From Bartonella bacilliformis Ver097 (GTDB taxonomy: Bacteria > Pseudomonadota > Alphaproteobacteria > Rhizobiales > Rhizobiaceae): a stretch of 64,000 bases of DNA. The notes beneath the pieces were generated by a model that ran no database searches, had not been told where the DNA came from, and saw nothing but the letters and a program-made list of their open reading frames with translations. The stretch is from the NCBI RefSeq assembly GCF_000709795.1, contig NZ_KL503802.1, forward strand, positions 186,001-250,000, given 5' to 3'. Within the stretch, counting starts at the first letter, position 1. Each line of letters opens with the position of its first letter. Shown in pieces: positions 30,457 to 42,534 of this stretch. Position numbers and translations under genes: made by a program.

Positions 30457-32417
30457 TAGAACGCCTGCCCTATCCCCACATAAATCCCTACGCGAGGATC
30501 ACCTTTTTCCCGCTCAAGAGGCCAGGCTACATCAAACCGTACAGGACCAAGACCTGTCATATAACGTCCTCCAATACCCATTCCCCATTTGATTTTTTGT
30601 AAAAAACCAAAATTTGCTTTTTCTCCTACACGACCACCATCAACAAAACTGACAAGCCCTATATCATCATTCAAAGAAAAACGTAATTCCGCCGAACCTT
30701 CTATAAGTGAACGCCCGCCAATAATACTATTTTCTGTTTTAATACCAATATTATGATACGCGTAACCACGAACAGATCCACCCCCACCAGAGAAAAAAAG
30801 CATATCTGAAGGCAATAAAATCTTATCACTCCCGATGAGTGTGCCAAGCTTTGCCCGCATTGCAAAAATAAAACGATTTTTCGCGTCAAGCGCCCAATAA
30901 GAACGACCTTCTATTGCCATTTTTGTCATAAAATTGTTGAAGTTCATTTCGTAAAAAGGATTAAGGATCACTTCACTATACAAACCTTTTGTTGCATTAA
31001 GCTTATTGTCGCGGCTGTCATAAATTAAATCATTTTGTAACCCAATTATCGTGAAATTGCGGTTTCTAAGATAATTATCACGTAAATGACCTCTAGAAAC
31101 AATCATAGAAACCCGTCCTGATAAATTATCGTTGACGATATGTGTAAGACTCAACTTTCCTTTAATGGCTGTTGTGATATAATTACCTGAGATGTCTCGT
31201 TGCACTTTTAGTTCTGCCCCCAAATCTGTATCAGGAGTGATAATACCAGGCTTAATAAACGTTACCCCCAAAAGATAATCGAAATTCTTTGGATGATAAG
31301 ATTGCTCTTTATGACGACCAATACTGTTTATCTTGGTTTCAATTTTAAAACGTTCTGCATGACCAAAAAAATTACTATGGATCCAATAAATTTGACCACT
31401 ACCACCATCTAATGTTGAATAGCTACCCCCCATGCCCAAACGTCTTAGCTTACGCTCTTCTACAACGACTGTAAGCGGTAAATGGCTATCAGAATTAATT
31501 GTATCTGCTTCACGCACATCGATAGAACGAAAAACATCAAGCCGTGCAAGTCGTTTATTCGCTTTGGCCAAAGCCTCAGAATCATATTGCTGCCCGAGCT
31601 TCAATCCTGTCATCCATACGACATACATTGGATCCATGTGTGGGGGTTCACTTACATTGCGCACATTTATCGAACCGTAATAAGCTTTTTGCTTAGGATC
31701 AACTACAATTTGCGCATCAATTATACGCCTAGCATGATCCGCAACGATATCACGACTGATAACATCTGCTTTCGCATAACCTTGCTGACGCCACCCTTCA
31801 ATTGCCCATCTTTCTGCATTAAGAATAGTTTCTGATTTTGCCAAAGCACCAACTTTATAGCCTAAATCCTCAACTGAAATCATTCCACCTGTTTTATACT
31901 TTACAAACGGAGAAGCCTTATTGATGCGCACAGCATTAAAAACATATTGTGGACCCGCATCAACCGTAATGACAATAGTCGATTGATCGGGCAATTCAGC
32001 TATGGGAGATACATCAGCAACTTCCAATCCATTGATCTTAATACTAATAACACCACCATAATGCCCATTCGCATAAAAAGCAGATAGAATTTCCCTATAA
32101 TTTGAACGAGCTTTTGCCAACAAACCTGCAGAACTAGAAACAGTTTTATCTTTATCCACAACAAGAGAAGAAACAGTTTTTACTATCTTCACGCCCTCTA
32201 GTGGTGCACCTGGCGGCGCAACAACATCAACTTTATAGGATTTTTGTGCACCACGCATGCCATCTGAAGGAGCATTTGACTTTTTTTCACCAAATAAATG
32301 AATGCCAAAAATTTCAAATGCTGCAAGCGACTGCGGAAAAGAAAAGACTAAACACAAACCTAAACACGCAGTGCGTAAGATTCCTGATTGCAACAAAACC
32401 TTTGCCCGACATATCAT
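30456..32417 (-). CDS. tamA: Translocation and assembly module protein TamA (Omp85 family)
   Basis: Outer-membrane Omp85 protein of 653 residues. A signal peptide ends near SLAAFEIFG. POTRA-like domains fill the periplasmic N-terminal half (for example IVITVDAGPQYVFNAVRI and YYGSINVRN). The C-terminal half is a beta barrel with the Omp85 motif FSGGGGSVRGYAY (VRGY/F) and ends in a phenylalanine (GIYVGIGQAF), the usual BAM recognition signal. The ATG at 32417 is chosen over an adjacent in-frame TTG. The stop overlaps the tamB start, forming the standard tamA-tamB operon. The pair typically assists insertion of certain autotransporters and other outer-membrane proteins. Confidence 0.93.
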   Translation of the reverse strand: MICRAKVLLQSGILRTACLGLCLVFSFPQSLAAFEIFGIHLFGEKKSNAPSDGMRGAQKSYKVDVVAPPGAPLEGVKIVKTVSSLVVDKDKTVSSSAGLLAKARSNYREILSAFYANGHYGGVISIKINGLEVADVSPIAELPDQSTIVITVDAGPQYVFNAVRINKASPFVKYKTGGMISVEDLGYKVGALAKSETILNAERWAIEGWRQQGYAKADVISRDIVADHARRIIDAQIVVDPKQKAYYGSINVRNVSEPPHMDPMYVVWMTGLKLGQQYDSEALAKANKRLARLDVFRSIDVREADTINSDSHLPLTVVVEERKLRRLGMGGSYSTLDGGSGQIYWIHSNFFGHAERFKIETKINSIGRHKEQSYHPKNFDYLLGVTFIKPGIITPDTDLGAELKVQRDISGNYITTAIKGKLSLTHIVNDNLSGRVSMIVSRGHLRDNYLRNRNFTIIGLQNDLIYDSRDNKLNATKGLYSEVILNPFYEMNFNNFMTKMAIEGRSYWALDAKNRFIFAMRAKLGTLIGSDKILLPSDMLFFSGGGGSVRGYAYHNIGIKTENSIIGGRSLIEGSAELRFSLNDDIGLVSFVDGGRVGEKANFGFLQKIKWGMGIGGRYMTGLGPVRFDVAWPLEREKGDPRVGIYVGIGQAF

Positions 32418-32814
32418 CAAATCAGATACTCTTAAACAAATACTTAGTACTGTTTTCCTTAAAATAACGCCAAAAGAGTAATATAAACATATCTATTTCG
32501 AGATTCTTACCCATTTTAATGGGAGTAATAGCACTGTCACCTACAATGTTTTTTCTCTTATGCTCAAAAACCTAACCCCTCATTAAACAAAATAGTCGTC
32601 TTTTTCTCTCTATAACATATTCACTGACTTAATCTAATATATATTTTTCGGCTGTATATATTAGTTAAATTTATACAAATTATAACGGCACCATAAAAAG
32701 CGTGCTTATTGCTTACATATAGATCTTTTTATCAAAAAAATATATAGACATTTCTTGATTTTTATAAGCAAATATGGTTGTTTCTTAACAATCATCAGGG
32801 GGGAAAATCAATTA
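32418..32814. other. Divergent spacer between tamA and comM
   Basis: About 400 AT-rich bases that must hold the promoters of both tamA (-) and comM (+). No RNA gene, repeat or gene relic was recognised. A GGGGGG stretch 11 bases before the comM ATG probably serves as its ribosome binding site. A frame from a TTG at 32755 extends comM upstream but without family support. Confidence 0.45.
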
Positions 32815-34347
32815 ATGATTGCCTGTGTTACGACAGTTGCTTTTCGTGGTTTAGAGGCAATCCCTGTTGATGTGCAGGTCATGATTTCTTCCGGAAAAAT
32901 AGGAATGGCTATTGTTGGGTTAGCGGATAAAGCCATCGCAGAAAGCCGTGAACGTGTGCAAGCAGCTCTCTACGCTTGCGGACTTTCAATGCCTAACAAA
33001 CGAGTTACCATTAATCTTGCTCCGGCTGATTTACCCAAAGAAGGATCGCATTATGATCTACCCATTGCTATCGGCTTAATGCTTGCTATGGAAGTTTTAC
33101 CCTCCGAAATCATAAAAAACTACCTCATTTTAGGGGAATTATCACTGGATGGATCTATTACTGCTGTCAATGGTGTTTTACCAACTGCAATGACAGCTTT
33201 ATCACTTGATAAAGGTCTAATTTGTCCTCGCCAATGCGGACCTGAAGCTGCATGGGTTAATGCAGATATGGACATCCTAGCACCCGATACTCTTCTTACG
33301 ATAATTAATCATTTTAAAGGAATTCAAATTCAAAAACGACCACAACCGCGACAATACACAATCCAAACTGAACTACCAGACCTTTGCGAGATTAAAGGAC
33401 AAAAAACCGCCAAACGTGCTTTAGAAGTTTGCGCAGCTGGGCGACATAACCTCCTGTTTGTAGGCCCTCCTGGAGCAGGAAAATCTATGTTAGCCCAATG
33501 TTTACCTTCTATTCTACCACCTCTTGATAGCCGTGAGCTTTTAGATGTCTCTTTAATTGCTTCTATTGTAGGGGAAACAGCCTATAATACCCTCTCACTT
33601 CACTGCCCTTTTCGTGCTCCACATCATTCTGCTTCTATGGCAGCAATGATTGGCGGTGGCCTTAAAGGACGACCAGGAGAAGTATCTCTCGCTCATAATG
33701 GCATTTTATTCCTTGATGAACTTCCTGAATTTGCTCCTCAAGTCCTCGATTCTCTTCGTCAACCTTTAGAGAGTGGAGAATGTATCATCGCCCGTGTTAA
33801 TCATCATATTAGCTACCCCGCGCGTATCCAACTTATTGCTGCAATGAACCCATGCCGATGCGGAATGGCAGGTGAAAAAGGTTATGTTTGTGCCAAAGGG
33901 ACACGTTGCCAAACCGATTATCAGGCTCGTATTTCTGGTCCCCTACTCGATCGAATTGATTTGCGCATTGATGTCCCTGCTTTAACAGCAATGGATCTTA
34001 TGCAGCCAGAACAATCCGAAAAAAGTTGTAATGTTGCAAAACGCGTCGCACGAGCCCGTGCTATTCAAGCTAAACGGTTTGCTAAAATGGATCTTACCCA
34101 TATTCGCACCAATGGTGATTGTCCTGCAAAAATTATTGAACAGATTGCCATCCCAGACCAAAATGCAGCTATCTTACTACGGGATGTTAGTGAAAAAATG
34201 CGCCTTTCTGCACGTGCTTATCATCGTATTCTCAAAGTTGCACGCACTATTGCTGATCTTGATGAAACGCAGCAACTTTCTCGTTATCATCTCGCAGAAG
34301 CTATTTCTTATAGATTGGGCAATGAAAGGCTAATAGCTCTCACCTAA
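32815..34347 (+). CDS. comM: ComM-like AAA+ ATPase (Mg-chelatase family)
   Basis: YifB/ComM family protein; ComM is a hexameric helicase that promotes branch migration during natural transformation, but many non-transformable bacteria carry it. The N-terminal Lon-like fold starts MIACVTTVAFRGLEAIPVDVQV. Walker A GPPGAGKSM is near residue 217. Walker B is GILFLDELPEF, and the Cys-rich insert MNPCRCGMAGEKGYVCAKGTRC may bind a metal. The C-terminal sensor region contains SARAYHRILKVARTIADLD. The 510-residue length from the ATG at 32815 is standard. It is a single-gene unit. Confidence 0.92.
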   Translation: MIACVTTVAFRGLEAIPVDVQVMISSGKIGMAIVGLADKAIAESRERVQAALYACGLSMPNKRVTINLAPADLPKEGSHYDLPIAIGLMLAMEVLPSEIIKNYLILGELSLDGSITAVNGVLPTAMTALSLDKGLICPRQCGPEAAWVNADMDILAPDTLLTIINHFKGIQIQKRPQPRQYTIQTELPDLCEIKGQKTAKRALEVCAAGRHNLLFVGPPGAGKSMLAQCLPSILPPLDSRELLDVSLIASIVGETAYNTLSLHCPFRAPHHSASMAAMIGGGLKGRPGEVSLAHNGILFLDELPEFAPQVLDSLRQPLESGECIIARVNHHISYPARIQLIAAMNPCRCGMAGEKGYVCAKGTRCQTDYQARISGPLLDRIDLRIDVPALTAMDLMQPEQSEKSCNVAKRVARARAIQAKRFAKMDLTHIRTNGDCPAKIIEQIAIPDQNAAILLRDVSEKMRLSARAYHRILKVARTIADLDETQQLSRYHLAEAISYRLGNERLIALT

Positions 34348-37182
<2,835 letters not shown>

Positions 37183-37296
37183 GTGTGCTTTTTGTTTTAA
37201 GCTGTATCAACCGTGGTTGTTGAAATTATTTTCTCGTATTTGGCATTTTCTCTATCCTGCGTCTACGATAAAAGAAAAATAAGAAGGATCAAACAC

Positions 37297-38079
37297 ATGA
37301 CAGCTGAAACAAAACGTGTAGGAGCTACAGGTGGCATGGAAAATTCTTTTGGCCTCACACAGGTTGATGAAACAAAAAAGCAGTCCATGGTTGATGATGT
37401 ATTTCATTCTGTTGCTGAAAATTATGACAAAATGAATGACATCTTATCTCTTGGACTACACCGTATTTGGAAAAATTCCATGATTGCATGGCTAGCTCCA
37501 CCAGCGATATCTGGCTGGAAAGCACTGGATGTCGCCGGGGGCACTGGTGATATCGCGTTTCGCATCCTCAACGCTTCACGCAAAAAAGCTCATACCACAG
37601 TACTTGATATTAATCATTCGATGCTTAACGTCGGCAAAAAACGTGCACAGATAAATGGTCTTGCCCCTTTTATTGACTTTGTTGAAGCAAATGCAGAACA
37701 ACTCCCTTTTGCAGATCAGAATTTCGATGCCTACACGATTGCCTTTGGAATTCGCAATGTACCACATATTGATAAAGCTCTCTCTGAAGCTTTTCGTGTT
37801 TTAAAACCAGGGGGACGTTTTTTATGTTTAGAATTTTCAAACGTTGAAATGCCTCTGCTTGACAAGCTTTATGACCTTTGGTCTTTTCATGCTATTCCTA
37901 AACTTGGTCAGCTAATTGCAGGAAATAGTGATGCTTATCGCTATTTGGTTGAATCCATTCGTATGTTTCCTAAACAAGATGATTTTGCATGTATGATCAG
38001 TCATGCAGGTTTCTCACGGGTATCTTATCGCAATTTCACGGGCGCCATTGCAGCTCTGCATTCAGGTTGGAAAATCTAA
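37297..38079 (+). CDS. ubiE: Ubiquinone biosynthesis C-methyltransferase UbiE
   Basis: SAM-dependent methyltransferase for the C-methylation step of ubiquinone (and menaquinone where present). The start at 37297 (MTAETKRV) is preceded by AAGGA with 9-base spacing and gives 260 residues; an upstream GTG at 37213 would add 28 residues without support. Motifs are [28 protein letters not shown] motif [13 protein letters not shown], and [28 protein letters not shown]. It is followed three bases later by ubiB, forming a ubiquinone operon. Confidence 0.96.
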   Translation: MTAETKRVGATGGMENSFGLTQVDETKKQSMVDDVFHSVAENYDKMNDILSLGLHRIWKNSMIAWLAPPAISGWKALDVAGGTGDIAFRILNASRKKAHTTVLDINHSMLNVGKKRAQINGLAPFIDFVEANAEQLPFADQNFDAYTIAFGIRNVPHIDKALSEAFRVLKPGGRFLCLEFSNVEMPLLDKLYDLWSFHAIPKLGQLIAGNSDAYRYLVESIRMFPKQDDFACMISHAGFSRVSYRNFTGAIAALHSGWKI

Positions 38080-38082
38080 ATA

Positions 38083-39672
38083 ATGGCGCGAATTTCCACT
38101 TATTTCCAAATTATACATGCAGGATGGGTTTTAACACGTGAAGGAGTTATAAGTGCTCTCCCCAGTGATAGCCTGCAAGGCTTTCCAGCTTTCTGTCATC
38201 GTATAGCCAGTATTTTAGCGCGAAGCAAAACAAAAAAGAAGCGCCGAACTGAAAATATCTCATATGCCATAAATAAACTTGGCCCCTCTTATATCAAATT
38301 GTGTCAATTTCTTGCAACCCGACCTGATATTGTTGGACACGATATTGCAACAGAATTGTCACAACTCCAGGATCGTGTTCAAATATTTCCTTGCACTGCA
38401 GCCATTTCCCAAATTGAAAATTCACTTGGCCGCTCTATCAATGATTTATTCCTAAATTTTCATCCACCGATTGCGGCTGCTTCTATTGCTCAAGTCCATC
38501 CAGCTGAATATTATGATGAAATGGGGAATAGAAAAAAATGTGCTGTTAAAGTTATTCGCCCTAAGATCAGAATACGTTTTGCTAAAGACCTTAAAGGCTT
38601 TTATCTTATTGCCCATTTACAGGAACGTTACATACCTGCTTCCCGGCGCCTACGTCCTATTCGTATCGTTGACACGTTAGCACAAACCACACAGATGGAA
38701 ATGGATTTACGCTTAGAGGCAGCAGCCATATCAGAAATGGCTGAAAATACTCAAAATGATGTAGGTTTTCGAGTTCCTGCTATTAATTGGGAACGAACAG
38801 GGCGTAATGTTTTAACAATGGAATGGATTGACGGCATAAAAATATCTGATATTCCAGCACTCAAAAAAGCTGGTTTTGATTTGAAAGCCTTAGCCGCTAC
38901 ACTCATTCAATCTTTTCTCCGTCATACTTTACGCGATGGTTTTTTTCATGCTGATATGCATCCTGGTAATTTGTTTGTGGATCAACAGGGATGTATTGTT
39001 GCTGTTGATTTAGGAATTACAGGACGACTTGGTAAAAAAGAAAGACATTTCCTTGCTGAAATTCTTTATGGTTTTATCACGCGCGACTATTATCGTGTAG
39101 CACAAGCACATTTTGCAGCAGGCTATGTACCAGCGCATCATAATATTGAAAGTTTTGCTCAAGCCAACCGAGCGATTGGTGAGCCCATTCATGGACAATC
39201 AGCGCAAAGCATTTCCATGGCTAAATTGCTCACACTCTTATTTGAAGTTACTGAATTATTTGACATGCAAACAAGACCTGAATTGTTGTTGCTACAAAAG
39301 ACCATGGTTGTTGTTGAAGGGATTGCCCGTACGTTGGATCCAAATTTTAATATGTGGAAAGCTTCTGAACCTATTGTCAAAGAGTGGATTAGCAAAAATT
39401 TAGGGCCTGTAGGACTTGTAAAAGATTTAAATGAAGGAGCACAAGCACTGCTTTCATTAGTACGTCAAACGCCGCAATTAGTACAAAATTTTGAGCGTAT
39501 AGAAGAAGGCTTAAGCCAAATGACAAAAACAGGGCTTTATCTTTCCCCTCTTACTCTCAAACAGCTTGCTTTTGAACAAAAACGCATTAATCATTATAGT
39601 CGTTATAGTCTATTCATCATTGCTCTTTGTTGTATTCTTTCAACCTGTTTGCTTTTTTTTCATTTTGTCTAA
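38083..39672 (+). CDS. ubiB: UbiB-family atypical kinase for ubiquinone synthesis
   Basis: ADCK/UbiB-family protein kinase-like ATPase needed for ubiquinone production, anchored by C-terminal membrane helices (SLFIIALCCILSTCLLFF). Length is 529 residues. Family signatures include AASIAQVHPAEY, the catalytic-loop region FHADMHPGNLFVD, and VAVDLGITGRL. The KxGQ motif, normally KxGQxLxTRPD, reads KLCQFLATRPD here: Cys74 (TGT) replaces the highly conserved Gly. The rest of the protein is intact, so the gene is probably functional. The start lies three bases after ubiE, so coupled translation is likely. Confidence 0.94.
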   Translation: MARISTYFQIIHAGWVLTREGVISALPSDSLQGFPAFCHRIASILARSKTKKKRRTENISYAINKLGPSYIKLCQFLATRPDIVGHDIATELSQLQDRVQIFPCTAAISQIENSLGRSINDLFLNFHPPIAAASIAQVHPAEYYDEMGNRKKCAVKVIRPKIRIRFAKDLKGFYLIAHLQERYIPASRRLRPIRIVDTLAQTTQMEMDLRLEAAAISEMAENTQNDVGFRVPAINWERTGRNVLTMEWIDGIKISDIPALKKAGFDLKALAATLIQSFLRHTLRDGFFHADMHPGNLFVDQQGCIVAVDLGITGRLGKKERHFLAEILYGFITRDYYRVAQAHFAAGYVPAHHNIESFAQANRAIGEPIHGQSAQSISMAKLLTLLFEVTELFDMQTRPELLLLQKTMVVVEGIARTLDPNFNMWKASEPIVKEWISKNLGPVGLVKDLNEGAQALLSLVRQTPQLVQNFERIEEGLSQMTKTGLYLSPLTLKQLAFEQKRINHYSRYSLFIIALCCILSTCLLFFHFV

Positions 39673-39825
39673 CCTGCTTAACATGCTAAAAAAATGTAGC
39701 ATATGAAATCGTTGAAATTATTTTATTTCTTAGATGCATTTTATGTTTAGTATGACCATTCACAGTCTTTGCATCGAAAGCCAGAGAATTTTTATGCGTA
39801 TGCACGCTACGAAAAAGGGATTTCT

Positions 39826-41145
39826 ATGTCTATGAAAAAAGAAACTCATTACCTGCTCAGTACCATCAAAGGATCATCCATATCAAAAAATCAAGAAGGT
39901 ATCGCAGAGATGCGATCACTGCAATCAAAATCGATTCTTCTTATTATTGGTGGTGGTATTGCATCCTATAAAAGTCTTGATTTGATCCGTCGTTTACAGG
40001 AACGTGGAGCGCACTTGAATGTTATTATGACACAAGCAGCGCAAAAATTTATTACCCCTTTAGCTGTTGAAACCTTGAGCCATGGTAATGTGTATTGTGA
40101 TTTATTTTCATCTGAAAAAGAATTCGACATTAGCCATATTCGATTAGCACGTCATGCTGATTTAATTATTTTAGCACCAGCCACTGCCAACCGTATTGCA
40201 AAAATAGCCAACGGCATAGCAGATGACTTAGCTAATTGTATTCTTTTGGCAGCACGCTGCCCGCTTTTAATTGCACCAGCTATGAATCCAGCTATGTGGA
40301 CACATCCCGCAACCATGCGCAACATTGCCAGATTGCAAGCAGATGGAATGCATATGGTGGGACCAGAAAACGGTGAAATGGCCGAACGCGATGAAAGTGG
40401 TTATGGGCGAATGAGTGAACCCTTAACTATTGTAGCCTCAGCAGAAACTCTTTTACGTGTGAAAAAAAAACCTCTTGTCAACCGTCATTTCATTGTGACT
40501 TCTGGCCCTACCCATGAACACATCGATCCGGTACGTTATCTTGCTAATCGCTCATCAGGCAAACAAGGCCATGCCATTGCAGAAGCCTTGGCTCACTTAG
40601 GTGCCATAGTAACACTTATTTGCGGTCCTGTTAATCTTCCTGATCCTCAAGGAGTAAAAACTATTCACGTTGAAACAGCCTTGCAAATGTTACAGGCTGT
40701 TCAAGCAGCTTTGCCTGCTGATGGTGCTATTTTTGCTGCTGCTGTGTGTGACTGGCGAAGCCAAACGCACTCTTTTAAAAAGATCAAAAAGAAAGCAAAT
40801 ACAACACCACTATCCTTACATATGGTCGAAAATCCTGATATTTTGGCAACAATCGGTCATGCCCTCAACCGCCCTCCACTCGTGATTGGTTTTGCAGCTG
40901 AAACATGTGATATCATCATCAATGCGAAGGAAAAATGTATCCAGAAAAAAGCAGATTTTATTCTTGCTAATGACATTTCTCTCCATGCTGATGGTACAAG
41001 CGTTATGGGTTCTGATACAAATACAATATGTCTCATCAGCAAAGACAATATTGAACAATGGCCACGTATGAGTAAACGACAAGTAGCCCAAAAATTGACT
41101 GACGTTATCATATCATTTTTTGACTCTTCTGCTCTCACTGATTAA
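39826..41145 (+). CDS. coaBC: CoaBC: phosphopantothenoylcysteine decarboxylase/synthetase
   Basis: Bifunctional enzyme for two steps of coenzyme A synthesis. The N-terminal flavoprotein CoaC domain has LLIIGGGIASYKSLDLIRRL, the catalytic-His segment FDISHIRLAR, and PAMNPAMWTHPATMRN. The E. coli-type cysteine motif (LACGxxGxGR) is replaced by MAERDESGYGR. The C-terminal CoaB domain begins VTSGPTHEHIDPVRYLANRSSGKQG. The ATG at 39826 is preceded by GGGA; a later ATG at 39910 (MRSLQSKSILL) matches the usual family N-terminus better, so the true start is uncertain. A TTG at 39769 is unlikely. It lies after ubiB, as in many relatives. Confidence 0.93.
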   Translation: MSMKKETHYLLSTIKGSSISKNQEGIAEMRSLQSKSILLIIGGGIASYKSLDLIRRLQERGAHLNVIMTQAAQKFITPLAVETLSHGNVYCDLFSSEKEFDISHIRLARHADLIILAPATANRIAKIANGIADDLANCILLAARCPLLIAPAMNPAMWTHPATMRNIARLQADGMHMVGPENGEMAERDESGYGRMSEPLTIVASAETLLRVKKKPLVNRHFIVTSGPTHEHIDPVRYLANRSSGKQGHAIAEALAHLGAIVTLICGPVNLPDPQGVKTIHVETALQMLQAVQAALPADGAIFAAAVCDWRSQTHSFKKIKKKANTTPLSLHMVENPDILATIGHALNRPPLVIGFAAETCDIIINAKEKCIQKKADFILANDISLHADGTSVMGSDTNTICLISKDNIEQWPRMSKRQVAQKLTDVIISFFDSSALTD

Positions 41146-41538
41146 GAAAAACAGAACTTTTTTGTTTTAAATGAAAACAAATAATCTTCAGAAATTTGAT
41201 GCAACCCAAATAAACACATCTTACATACAGCCTAAAAGGACTTTTTATAAAAATTAAGAAATTTCTTCTCATTTTAAGAATTAGCGATTATTCCTGTTAT
41301 ATTTGATGACGAAATTGGGCCATCTTCTTAGTGATCGCAAACTAAAAATCACTTTCATTCGTCAATAAAGGAGTAAAAATTACACTCAATAAAACTTTAA
41401 AATTATTTTGCATTTTTCATTATGTAAAATTTAAGCTAATTCATATAATTAACAAAATAATTAAAAATTAAAAAATTATATAAAATCTTCCATAATTCAT
41501 CTCTTGTTTTTTACTCTTTTCTTCTTATTTACCCATTT
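41146..41538. other. AT-rich spacer between coaBC and the EI24-like gene
   Basis: About 390 bases, very AT-rich toward the right end (41400-41490). A weak AAAACA/TGTTTT stem just after the coaBC stop may help termination. I recognised no gene, relic or RNA. Confidence 0.4.
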
Positions 41539-42258
41539 ATGATTTTTTCTGCCGCCCACTATGCCTTACAGCGCCTTTTTACTAAACAATATCGTTCTAT
41601 CCTCTTGAAAATTTTAGGACTTACTTGTGCTTGTCTTATAGCCCTATGGCTATCGGTATATAAACTTTTTATAGTTTATTTTTGGCCTTGGACTATCCAT
41701 TTTTTTCCTGATTTTCCAGATTTAGCAGGATGGCTAGGACTAAGTATGCTTATCATTTTTAATGTCGGCCTCGTTTTCCTTATGGCCTTTTTGATTGCTC
41801 CTATTACAGCTATGATGGGCAGTTTTTTTATTGATGATGCAGCTGAAATTATTGAAAGAGAAGATTATCCAAATGAACCTATAGGGCAAGCTATGTCCTT
41901 TAGCTGTTCTCTTGTTCTTTCACTAAAATTTGTTCTTTTAAGCCTTTTAGGAAATGGAATCGCTCTTATATTGTTTTTCGTACCAGGTATCAATTTGATC
42001 GCTTTTTATGTTATTAATGGCTATCTATTTGGTCGTGAATATTTTTTATTTGCTGCTTATCGTTTTCAATCCGAAAAAGAAGCTCATACCTTCTTACGCA
42101 CCCACTGGATAACAGTATTTGGTGCAGGTTTGTTAATCGCATTTTTTGTTTCTATTCCCATTTTAAATTTAGCAACACCACTTTTCGCAGCTGCCTTCAT
42201 GACATATCTACACAAAATGCTCTTCTGTTATATCCCCGTGCCCGTTTCATCGAAATAA
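41539..42258 (+). CDS. EI24/CysZ-like inner-membrane protein
   Basis: Membrane protein of 239 residues with about four to five hydrophobic segments (ILGLTCACLIALWLSVYKLF, LGLSMLIIFNVGLVFLMAFLI, FVLLSLLGNGIALILFFVPG, FGAGLLIAFFVSIPILNLA). The conserved segment FYVINGYLFGREYFLFAA fits the EI24 domain shared with the CysZ sulfate permease. In alphaproteobacteria such proteins are usually annotated as EI24-domain or CysZ-like. No cysteine-synthesis genes are adjacent here, so sulfate transport is only a family-based suggestion. Confidence 0.75.
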   Translation: MIFSAAHYALQRLFTKQYRSILLKILGLTCACLIALWLSVYKLFIVYFWPWTIHFFPDFPDLAGWLGLSMLIIFNVGLVFLMAFLIAPITAMMGSFFIDDAAEIIEREDYPNEPIGQAMSFSCSLVLSLKFVLLSLLGNGIALILFFVPGINLIAFYVINGYLFGREYFLFAAYRFQSEKEAHTFLRTHWITVFGAGLLIAFFVSIPILNLATPLFAAAFMTYLHKMLFCYIPVPVSSK

Positions 42259-42365
42259 CAACTATCAGATAAATCAATTTAGAAGCATTTTCTTAAAAAA
42301 CTCTCTCAACCTTAATACAGTTTTGCAACATTAGAAATATTTGTTAACAAGTTGCAATAGACAAT

Positions 42366-42482
42366 TTGAATTGCGTTGAAACCATTAATGCTGCAATTAA
42401 AGCTGTACATATATTGATAAAAGAATTAAATGAAGCATCCATACGGCTAGCAACTAGCAAAATGAACCCAACCGTTCAGTCC
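42366..42482 (+). pseudogene. Possible C-terminal relic of trpA
   Basis: In related Hyphomicrobiales trpA lies directly upstream of accD. Here the frame just upstream of accD reads NAAIKAVHILIKELNEASI, followed by RLATSK. This loosely resembles the C-terminal helix of rhizobial TrpA (VAAATRLVHALAESVRATR in a Brucella-type sequence recalled from memory). The frame then runs on without homology into the accD start. The similarity is short and could be chance. No upstream part of trpA is visible, and 42259-42365 holds nothing recognisable. Confidence 0.25.
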
Positions 42483-42534
42483 TATATTCCTTTGAACCAT
42501 ACAAAACGTAAAATTTTAAGGAGAGACTACAAAA

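Noticed and set aside
39683..39704. ATGCTA/TAGCAT stem after ubiB as a terminator
   Set aside because: Only six A/T-rich pairs and no T run after the stem on the plus strand.
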